Below, in pieces: positions 1 to 5,406 of a stretch of DNA of 5,406 nt (its first letter is position 1; each line of letters opens with the position of its first letter). Below the pieces are notes generated by a model that worked only from the letters and a program-made list of their open reading frames with translations, ran no database searches and was not told the DNA's origin. Both the position numbers and the translations under genes were made by a program. The stretch is from NCBI GenBank assembly GCA_903821255.1, contig CAIJKT010000834.1:1-5406 (forward strand). Direction: 5' to 3'. This DNA comes from an uncultured Lentisphaeria bacterium. Lineage in GTDB: Bacteria; Verrucomicrobiota; Lentisphaeria; Victivallales; Victivallaceae.

Positions 1-1
1 A

Positions 2-250
2 CTTCCTTCGTCATTGCGGGGAGATGCCGGGATTGCGGCGCTCGTCGGGCTCATGAAGACCTTCGTCGCTCTTGGCGGGATTTTCATGCAGATTGATGTG
101 GTGGATACTGAAATGCTTCGCGACGCACAGGAGCATCCGGAAAAGTACCCCAATCTCTCTGTCCGGGTTTCCGGCTGGTCAGCGCGTTTCGCGACGCTGT
201 CAAAAGAGTGGCAGGAGATGATAATTGTCCGCAGCGAGCAGCGATTATGA
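2..250 (+). CDS. Glycyl radical enzyme (pyruvate formate-lyase-like), C-terminal fragment
   Basis: This is the last 82 codons of a gene that begins before the window; the frame is open from base 2 and ends in TGA at 248-250. GREs (formate acetyltransferase, diol/glycerol dehydratase, choline lyase, arylacetate decarboxylase and aryl/alkylsuccinate synthase types) use a protein glycyl radical to start radical chemistry on their substrate. Visible evidence is the stretch GGIFMQIDVVD, then DAQEHPEKYPNL, then the radical loop RVSGWS, with the radical Gly at codon 173-175 and 24 residues after it. This is the usual end of the family. The loop has Trp where PFL and many relatives have Tyr after the Gly. 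The activase gene follows directly, with an ATGA overlap. The Cys-containing active-site loop and substrate pocket lie outside the window, so the subtype and substrate cannot be named. Family assignment is very secure. Confidence 0.95.
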   Translation, partial: LPSSLRGDAGIAALVGLMKTFVALGGIFMQIDVVDTEMLRDAQEHPEKYPNLSVRVSGWSARFATLSKEWQEMIIVRSEQRL

Positions 251-1152
251 ATAATGGAATGGTTTTTGACATCCAGCGTTTTTCGCTTCATGACGGGCCG
301 GGCATCCGGACGACCGTGTTTCTGAAGGGCTGTCCATTGCGTTGTCTATGGTGCCATAATCCGGAGTCGCAGGACAGGCGTCCGGAACTGTCGTTCCTGC
401 AGGAAAAGTGCATTGGCTGCGGCTGGTGTTTTCAGCAGTGCCTGTCCGGAGCTCACCGCGCGGAAAGCGGCAGGCATATTCTTGACCGGGCCCAATGCAT
501 CCGCTGCGGCAAATGCGCCGAAAGGTGTTACTCGGGCGCATTGACAATGATCGGCAAGGAAATGAATGCTGATGAGGTCATTGCCGAAGTGTCGAAGGAC
601 AAATCTTTCTATGAGAACTCCGGCGGCGGCATGACCATTTCAGGCGGAGAACCGATGGAACAGTTCGAATTCACCCGCCGGCTGCTTGCAGAGGCAAAGA
701 AATCCGGCCTGCATACTTGCCTGGACACCTGCGGCTTTGCCCCGGTGAAAGAGTATCTTGAGCTGCTGCCTCTGGTCAACCTTTTTCTTTATGATTTGAA
801 GGAGACAAATCCGGACGGGCACCTGGAATATACCGGGGTTCCGCTGGAGCCTGTCCTGGACAATCTGGCCGCGCTGGACCGCGCCGGTGCAGCGATCGTG
901 CTGCGCTGCCCGGTTATTCCGGGTTTGAACGACCGCAGAGAGCATTTTCGCGCAATTGCTTCGATTGCCGCCGGAATGGCTAATCTGCGGGAAATAAATC
1001 TGATCCCTTATCATCCGCTGGGGGAATCAAAGTTAAAACGACTGGGCAGGAACAGCATTCTCGAAGGCAAGACCTTTTCCGACGGAGAAACCGTTGCCGA
1101 ATGGGTCAGAATCGTTCAGGCCGATACCGTCGTTCCCGTACAAACGCTGTAA
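247..1152 (+). CDS. Glycyl radical enzyme activase (radical SAM, two extra 4Fe-4S clusters)
   Basis: This 301-residue activating enzyme uses a 4Fe-4S cluster and S-adenosylmethionine to abstract hydrogen from the Gly of its partner GRE, here almost certainly the enzyme encoded just upstream. The N-terminus has the activase signature DGPGIRTTVFLKGC, and the radical-SAM motif Cx3Cx2C is C29, C33, C36, followed by HNPES. A ferredoxin-type insert follows, with cysteines at 55, 58, 61, 65 and 84, 87, 90, 94, each spaced for a 4Fe-4S cluster. The SAM-binding SGGEP is at 132-136. The insert is typical of activases for GREs other than classical PflA, which is shorter and lacks it. I chose ATG 247 because it overlaps the GRE stop (ATGA), which suggests translational coupling. 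A GTG at 208 in the same frame would add 13 residues unlike the family, and ATG 259 is a less likely alternative. No strong Shine-Dalgarno lies right before 247. The domain looks complete; the partner subtype is unresolved. Confidence 0.95.
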   Translation: MNNGMVFDIQRFSLHDGPGIRTTVFLKGCPLRCLWCHNPESQDRRPELSFLQEKCIGCGWCFQQCLSGAHRAESGRHILDRAQCIRCGKCAERCYSGALTMIGKEMNADEVIAEVSKDKSFYENSGGGMTISGGEPMEQFEFTRRLLAEAKKSGLHTCLDTCGFAPVKEYLELLPLVNLFLYDLKETNPDGHLEYTGVPLEPVLDNLAALDRAGAAIVLRCPVIPGLNDRREHFRAIASIAAGMANLREINLIPYHPLGESKLKRLGRNSILEGKTFSDGETVAEWVRIVQADTVVPVQTL

Positions 1153-1157
1153 TCCAT

Positions 1158-1212
1158 CTCAAAATCGCTGAAGGGCTTGTCCCTTCCGCGGGTTCGAATC
1201 CAGCCGATGCAA
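1158..1212 (+). pseudogene. tRNA-like 3' remnant (long variable arm plus T-arm, class II)
   Basis: Just after the activase stop lies a segment resembling the 3' part of a class II tRNA gene (Leu/Ser type). Bases 1171-1185 form a hairpin, AAGGG-CTTGT-CCCTT, placed like a long variable arm. Bases 1188-1204 form a T-arm, GCGGG-TTCGAAT-CCAGC, with four of five stem pairs (one G/A mismatch) and the canonical TTCGAAT loop. Bases 1205-1211 would be the 3' acceptor strand and A1212 the discriminator, followed by TTTTT. At the spacing expected for a Leu tRNA, CTCAAAA (1158-1164) looks like an anticodon loop with CAA, but its flanks do not pair. There is no D-arm and no upstream 5' acceptor strand, so it is not a functional tRNA as it stands. 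It may be a decayed gene or an integration remnant; a chance match is possible. Confidence 0.4.
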
Positions 1213-1261
1213 TTTTTGTTCTCGGTCATACTATCCGCGATGCGGACAACACCGGCCCGGC

Positions 1262-2626
1262 CTAATTTCCTGCAACGCTCTGCTCTATTTTACGCCATGC
1301 GGCAATTAAGTGTTCCGCTGTTGTTACCGAGAAAGGGTTGGAGCGCGGCGTAACTTCATAACCGCCGCGACCGTAATTCCAGGCATTGGGGATGTAGCCG
1401 CCGCCGACTCCCGGACTGCCGGTGCCGTTTGAATGTGAAACAACCATGGCATTGTATTGTGCAAAAATTTCTTTTTTGATTTGCAAGCCGATCTCCACAA
1501 AAGGTTCGGACGGCAGCGAAACAATGCAGCATCTGCCCAGAAAAATACCGACAAGATTAAATACTCTGGGGCTTGGGTCATCAGCAAGGGCGATCAGGCT
1601 CTGTGCAAAGAATTTTAATGCGGCCGGTGCTTTTCTGGCCAGGTCTTCGGAGGTCAGTGTTCCGCCGTTAGTCGGATCTGGAATATCTTTATACTTTTCA
1701 AGCACGAACTTTGCCTCCGCGAGTTCCTCCGCCGGAATTTCCCTGGGGCCGCAAACGACTTCAGCGTTTTTTATTTTCAGCTTGAATTCACCGGTTGCAA
1801 CCAGTTGTCCAAGCGCCTTCGCGACCGTGCCGGCGTAACCGCAGCCGATCCTTTCAGCTTCCCGGTAACACGTCTGGTCCAGATCTGTACTGACATCAAA
1901 GTGATTGATGTTGCCGGATGCCCCGATCAGCGGAATAACCATTGAGCCTTTTCCCAGCGTTGCCTGGAGACTGCGAATGAAAAAGCCAGTCCAGTCCGCC
2001 GAGACCTTACTGCCGCCGATGGTATCGGTGTGATTAACGATATTGGCAATCAGCACTTTCAGTTCTCCGCCGTCTTTGATCCCGATGAGCGGAATTTCAT
2101 AATCGACTTCGCCTTCGGGACGGGTTATGTCCGGATTCAGCTTGCCGGGATTGGTTACAACACTACCATCCTTCATCCAGTAGCGGCGGTTGAAACAGAA
2201 TCGATTATCCCGGGTGAGCCCGTCAAACATCACCCCCTGACGCATACTGCCAAACGCTTCCCGGATGGCTTCCGCGGCTTTCTCCGCCGCAAACGGCACA
2301 TATTCCGGATTGCCGCCAGGTGAATTCACTTTTAAAACAGGGGCGGTATGCGAATGAGTCGCTGTAATGATCATACTGGCCCTGGAAATCACTTTCAAGT
2401 CCGCGATTTTCCGGTAAACCGCTTCCGCCAGTTCCTGGGAGACTGTAATCAGGTCGAACTGAATGATCGCACAATGCTGCCCGCCTTGTTGCAATACTAA
2501 GGCTCTTACCTCAATATCGTCCAGAATACCTTCCTGCATCCGGACATTGAAATATCCGGCAAGCGACAGCGGCATCTGCGGATTTATGCATCTCCGGCCA
2601 ATACCATAGTGTAATTTCCCCGTCAT
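1262..2626 (-). CDS. Neutral/alkaline non-lysosomal ceramidase-like protein, probably cytoplasmic
   Basis: This 454-residue protein resembles the N-terminal catalytic domain of neutral/alkaline ceramidases, zinc enzymes that hydrolyse the amide bond of ceramide. Candidate zinc ligands, by analogy with Pseudomonas ceramidase, are THSHTAP at 90-96, His199 in NHTDT, Glu374 in LPSEPF, and Tyr423 in GGYE. GASGNINHFD at 235-244 replaces the usual asparagine/glycine-rich NGAAGDVNP-type segment. A middle stretch with FNRRYWMKDG and NPGKLNPDI (145-167) belongs to a bacterial subgroup that I associate with PVC-type genomes. There is no signal peptide and no C-terminal immunoglobulin-like domain, unlike secreted ceramidases, so a ceramide substrate is doubtful. 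The start is supported by AAGGA nine bases before the ATG. The gene is last in the minus-strand series, 45 bases after dapB, and its stop (TAG) faces the activase gene across a 109-base gap. Family is fairly sure; actual substrate is unknown. Confidence 0.85.
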   Translation of the reverse strand: MTGKLHYGIGRRCINPQMPLSLAGYFNVRMQEGILDDIEVRALVLQQGGQHCAIIQFDLITVSQELAEAVYRKIADLKVISRASMIITATHSHTAPVLKVNSPGGNPEYVPFAAEKAAEAIREAFGSMRQGVMFDGLTRDNRFCFNRRYWMKDGSVVTNPGKLNPDITRPEGEVDYEIPLIGIKDGGELKVLIANIVNHTDTIGGSKVSADWTGFFIRSLQATLGKGSMVIPLIGASGNINHFDVSTDLDQTCYREAERIGCGYAGTVAKALGQLVATGEFKLKIKNAEVVCGPREIPAEELAEAKFVLEKYKDIPDPTNGGTLTSEDLARKAPAALKFFAQSLIALADDPSPRVFNLVGIFLGRCCIVSLPSEPFVEIGLQIKKEIFAQYNAMVVSHSNGTGSPGVGGGYIPNAWNYGRGGYEVTPRSNPFSVTTAEHLIAAWRKIEQSVAGN

Positions 2627-2635
2627 AATGACAAG

Positions 2636-2640
2636 TCCTT
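2636..2640 (-). promoter_or_regulatory. Ribosome binding site of the ceramidase-like gene
   Basis: AAGGA on the minus strand lies nine bases before the ATG at 2626-2624. It supports that start. The rest of the 45-base gap after dapB is AT-rich, with a short TTTAAAAATTTAA stretch and no clear stem-loop terminator, so read-through from dapB is plausible. Confidence 0.7.
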
Positions 2641-2671
2641 AAATTTTTAAATCACTTCTCCGCCCGGAAAC

Positions 2672-3475
2672 CTATTTCAGATTCAGCACATCCTGCATGT
2701 CATACAGGCCGGGTTTGGCCGTGTGCAGGAATCTGGCGGCACGCAATGCGCCTTTGGCGAAGGTATCGCGGCTGGACGCCTTGTGGGTAAGTTCAATGCG
2801 TTCGCCGCCGGTGGCGAAAATCACGGTATGATCACCGACAACATCGCCGCCGCGCACCGCATGCATGCCGATTTCCTGTTTAGTTCTGGCTCCGACCATG
2901 CCTTCACGGCCATGCACGACCGCATCCGCATACAAAAGATTTCTGGCTTCGGCAATGACTTCCGCCAGGCGCACGGCGGTGCCGCTGGGGGAATCTTTTT
3001 TCTGGTTGTGGTGCATTTCCACTATTTCAATATCATAATCTTCACCCAGGATTTCAGTGACTTTGCGGCTGAGGTAAAACAGCAGATTGACACCGACGCT
3101 CATATTCGGCGCCAGCACCAGTTTCCCGCCTTCAGCGGCCAGCGCTTTGAGCGCGGCCTTGTCGGCATCGGACAGCGCCGTGGTGCCGATCACCACCGCA
3201 CAGCCGGCTTTTGTCGCGGCGGCGGCGTTCTGCACAACACTGCCGGTGCTGAAATCAATGACCGCATCCGCGTTTTTCAAAAGCGGCGCCAGCGCCTCCG
3301 TGATTTTTACGCCGCATTCCTTACAACCCGCCACCAGGCCGGCGTCATTGCCGAGGAAAGGGGTTCCCGCAGCTTCAACCGCGCCCGCCAGGGCCAGGTC
3401 CTGCGATTCCAGGATGTTGGCAACCAGACGTCTGCCCATTCTGCCGGCCGCGCCGATAATTATTATTCTGATCAT
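2672..3475 (-). CDS. dapB: 4-hydroxy-tetrahydrodipicolinate reductase (DapB)
   Basis: DapB reduces 4-hydroxy-tetrahydrodipicolinate with NAD(P)H to tetrahydrodipicolinate in the cytoplasm, a step of the diaminopimelate/lysine pathway that feeds peptidoglycan and protein synthesis. The 267 residues match the usual length (about 240-275). The N-terminal Rossmann domain shows GAAGRMGR at 8-15, DFS at 74-76 and GTT at 97-99. APNMSVGVN at 122-130 leads into the substrate-binding domain. The DapB signature is at 153-167, from the Glu of EMHHNQKKD to SPSGTA, with the catalytic His155 and Lys159 (equivalent to E. coli H159 and K163) and the substrate-binding Gly-Thr at 165-166. The ATG is preceded by GGAG at an eight-base distance. 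All key residues are present, so the enzyme should be active. It lies between a solute-binding protein gene and a ceramidase-like gene, with no other dap gene in view. Confidence 0.98.
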   Translation of the reverse strand: MIRIIIIGAAGRMGRRLVANILESQDLALAGAVEAAGTPFLGNDAGLVAGCKECGVKITEALAPLLKNADAVIDFSTGSVVQNAAAATKAGCAVVIGTTALSDADKAALKALAAEGGKLVLAPNMSVGVNLLFYLSRKVTEILGEDYDIEIVEMHHNQKKDSPSGTAVRLAEVIAEARNLLYADAVVHGREGMVGARTKQEIGMHAVRGGDVVGDHTVIFATGGERIELTHKASSRDTFAKGALRAARFLHTAKPGLYDMQDVLNLK

Positions 3476-3483
3476 GACTTCAT

Positions 3484-3487
3484 CTCC
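3484..3487 (-). promoter_or_regulatory. Ribosome binding site of dapB
   Basis: GGAG on the minus strand lies eight bases before the dapB ATG (3475-3473) and fixes that start. The 52-base gap from the upstream gene is AT-rich, but I see neither a convincing -35/-10 pair nor a terminator in it, which is consistent with co-transcription without proving it. Confidence 0.75.
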
Positions 3488-3527
3488 ATTTTTTATTTAA
3501 TTTATTTGCGGTTTGAATATCTGAATT

Positions 3528-5406
3528 TTAAAGGTCCGGAATCTTCAGCTGCTCCGCCTTCGGCGTCCACATGATTTCCTGCTGAATGCTCATCGAAGCC
3601 GGAAACTTATGGACATTCCGGTAGCGGCTGGACAGCGCCAGCAGCGCATAGGGCGAAAACAGGAACGTATAGGGCTGTTCTTCATGCAGCAGCCGGTGAA
3701 ACTGGAAACATAATTCGACCCGTTTCTTGTGGTCGAAAGTCACTCTCAGTTCATCAATGATCCGGTCGGCTTCCGCATTCCTGAAACCGTAATTGCTGCT
3801 GAACGGCTTGTCGGCCTCGCTGGAATGCCAAAGCTGGTAAAGGTCCGGTTCGTAGGCAATCGTCCAGCCAAGCGTGCTGACCTCAAAATTTTTCTGCTCC
3901 AGCCGCTGCAGATAAACCGACCATTCCAGGGTCTGGATCTTCATCTGGACCCCGGCTTTGGCCATGTCCTCCTTGATCAGCGGCAGCATTTTCTGCTGAA
4001 TCGGATGGTTCGCCACCTGCAGGATGGTGAACTCAAACTTTTTGCCGTCCTTCTCCAGAATGCCGTCGCCGTCAACATCCGTCCAGCCGGCCTCCGCCAG
4101 CAGCGCTCTGGCTTTTTCAATGTTGAACGCATAAGGCTTGATGCTCTTGTCATAATAGGGACCGTCGTAGTAAAGCGGACCGCTCACCGTCTCACCCAGA
4201 CCGAAATATACGTCTCTCAGGATTTTCTCCTTGTCCACCAGGTAAGACAGCGCCTGGCGTACCCGCCTGTCCTGAAACATCGGATTTTTCAAGTTGTAGC
4301 CGATATAATAAAACACCCTGGACAGATGCTTCAGCTTGCTCAGTTTGCCGCCCGGTGCGAATTCCGGCGTGCCGGTGCGGTTCACCCACTGTTCCGGCTG
4401 CAGGCTCAGCCGGTCGATGCTTCCGGAAAGCAGCGACTGGAAACTGGTGTTTGAATGTTTGATGATTTCAAACGCCGTATATTTTATCGGCGGCGCAATT
4501 CCAAGCCTGTCCCCGAAGAAGTTCTCATAGCGGGCGAGAACGACCCGGCGGTCCTTCTCCCAGCGCAGCAGCCGGTACGGTCCGCAACCGACAATCATGC
4601 GGTTCCGCTGGTGGTCGTCATTGAACTTTTTCGCGTCAAACGGACCTTCATACGCGTGATACAGATGCACGGGCAGCGGACTCAGGCCGAGCGTCAGCTC
4701 CAGCGATTGATAATACGGCACTTTCCAGTAAACTTTGAACTCGTAATCCGAGACGACTTCAACTTTTTCGAGGTCTTTGTAATAAACCCGCAGCGAGGCG
4801 CAGTTGGTGTCCGGATCATTTATCACATCCACATAAAATTTAAAATCCCGCGCCGTCACCTCTTTGCTCTTCCATTCTTTCCCCGTTACCGGATCGGTGA
4901 AATCATGCCAGGTGATGCCTTTCCGCAGTTTGACCGAATAGATTTTCTTATCCGGGGAAATCGTCCAGCTTTCCGCCATCAGCGGCTCAAAGATCTCCGG
5001 CTTTTCATAATTGCGCTCGGCCAGCGACGAAGTGCAGAAACCGTTAATCAAACTTACCGTGTAATCATTATTGATTAAAGGATTCATATTGCCGACATCG
5101 GCGGATATTGAAGTGATGATCCGGTCGCCGGGAACCGCATTCCGGTCGTAAAATTCCAGATTGGCTATTTTCTCCGGAGATTTCTCAACCGCTGCTGTTT
5201 TCGTGTCAACCGCCGCATCCGCCGCCGGAACGGTATTCGCCGGCTGCACTGCGGTTATCCCTTTATTCTTCATCTGCTGCAGCGAATCATTCATTTCCGA
5301 CAGCTTCTTCTGCATGTCCATATAATCGAAATGCACCCGGTCCACCGCGTTGATCAGGATCACGCCCAGCAGGATTACCGCCATGACCAGTGCCGTGGCA
5401 ACTATA
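3528..5406 (-). CDS. ABC transporter substrate-binding protein, family 5 (oligopeptide/dipeptide type), membrane-anchored, 5' partial
   Basis: This is a periplasmic-type binding protein of the OppA/DppA (SBP family 5) group, expected to bind peptides, opines, nickel chelates or similar solutes for an ABC importer. The frame is open to the window edge. Numbering from the ATG at 5384-5382, which may not be the true start, seven further in-frame codons (IVATALV) extend a hydrophobic helix that runs to about residue 14. Then come a short heptad-like charged stretch (about 20-40), an Ala/Pro/Thr/Lys-rich linker (about 44-72), and the binding domain from about 85 to the end. Family landmarks are AESW plus SPDKKIYSVKLRKG at 137-156, TARDFKF at 177-183, GCGPYRL at 266-272, RRVRQALSYLVDK near 373-385, and GWTDVDGDG at 433-441. 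No lipobox Cys is visible after the helix. At 618 or more residues it is longer than usual (about 500-550) because of the N-terminal extension. No permease or ATPase gene is in view. Ligand unknown. Confidence 0.93.
   Translation of the reverse strand, partial: IVATALVMAVILLGVILINAVDRVHFDYMDMQKKLSEMNDSLQQMKNKGITAVQPANTVPAADAAVDTKTAAVEKSPEKIANLEFYDRNAVPGDRIITSISADVGNMNPLINNDYTVSLINGFCTSSLAERNYEKPEIFEPLMAESWTISPDKKIYSVKLRKGITWHDFTDPVTGKEWKSKEVTARDFKFYVDVINDPDTNCASLRVYYKDLEKVEVVSDYEFKVYWKVPYYQSLELTLGLSPLPVHLYHAYEGPFDAKKFNDDHQRNRMIVGCGPYRLLRWEKDRRVVLARYENFFGDRLGIAPPIKYTAFEIIKHSNTSFQSLLSGSIDRLSLQPEQWVNRTGTPEFAPGGKLSKLKHLSRVFYYIGYNLKNPMFQDRRVRQALSYLVDKEKILRDVYFGLGETVSGPLYYDGPYYDKSIKPYAFNIEKARALLAEAGWTDVDGDGILEKDGKKFEFTILQVANHPIQQKMLPLIKEDMAKAGVQMKIQTLEWSVYLQRLEQKNFEVSTLGWTIAYEPDLYQLWHSSEADKPFSSNYGFRNAEADRIIDELRVTFDHKKRVELCFQFHRLLHEEQPYTFLFSPYALLALSSRYRNVHKFPASMSIQQEIMWTPKAEQLKIPDL

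Noticed and set aside
208..246. Thirteen-residue N-terminal extension of the activase from GTG 208
   Set aside because: It overlaps the GRE coding end, adds residues unlike the family start, and the ATG at 247 sits at the normal position before the DGPGIRT motif.
1171..1185. AAGGG/CCCTT stem-loop as an intrinsic terminator of the activase
   Set aside because: It is followed by CCGCGGG and not by a T-run. Its position next to a T-arm fits a tRNA variable arm better.
1234..1246. Small hairpin TCCGC-GAT-GCGGA as a terminator between the convergent genes
   Set aside because: The stem is only five pairs with a three-base loop, and no T-run follows it on either strand.
1422..1838. 138-codon plus-strand frame opposite the ceramidase-like gene
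   Set aside because: It is antisense to a conserved domain region and has no recognisable family features.
3476..3527. Promoter for dapB in the AT-rich gap
   Set aside because: No -35/-10 pair with reasonable match and spacing could be picked out by eye; AT-richness alone is not enough.
2723..3574. 283-codon open frame on the plus strand opposite dapB
   Set aside because: It covers the antisense of a fully convincing dapB and its protein shows no recognisable domain. It is a shadow from codon composition.
3729..5078. Two long plus-strand open frames (3729-4454 and 4455-5078) opposite the binding protein gene
   Set aside because: The minus-strand frame shows continuous family 5 homology with landmarks throughout. 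The plus-strand translations look like composition-driven antisense frames.

Overview
The window (about 53% G+C by eye) looks like chromosomal DNA from an anaerobic or facultatively anaerobic bacterium. The anaerobic inference rests on the tail of a glycyl radical enzyme (GRE) followed by its radical-SAM activase; such systems are oxygen-sensitive. The neutral/alkaline-ceramidase-like protein has sequence features I associate with PVC-superphylum genomes such as Lentisphaerota, Kiritimatiellota and Planctomycetes. That phylum guess is weak and rests on recognition, not on a search.

Layout: positions 2-250 (+) hold the C-terminal end of a GRE with its glycyl-radical loop. Its stop overlaps the start of the activase (247-1152, +) as ATGA. 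Positions 1153-1261 are a short gap between convergent transcription units and contain a tRNA-like 3' remnant: a long variable-arm hairpin plus a T-arm, with no D-arm or 5' acceptor strand. The rest of the window is a minus-strand series, in transcription order: an N-terminally membrane-anchored family 5 (oligopeptide-type) solute-binding protein (5406-3528, 5' end outside the window), dapB (3475-2672) and a ceramidase-like zinc hydrolase homologue (2626-1262). The gaps are 52 and 45 bases, and the two downstream genes each have a recognisable Shine-Dalgarno site.

How the genes may work together: the GRE and activase form one functional pair, with the activase installing the glycyl radical. 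The substrate cannot be named because the catalytic part of the GRE is outside the window. The three minus-strand genes may be co-transcribed, but they do not form an obvious pathway. DapB makes lysine/diaminopimelate precursor, the binding protein would capture peptides or a similar solute, and the cytoplasmic ceramidase-like protein has no assignable substrate. I did not find a clear new multi-gene system. The points most worth a second look are the tRNA remnant, the Trp in the glycyl-radical loop, the unusual anchoring of the binding protein, and the signal-less ceramidase-family protein next to dapB.
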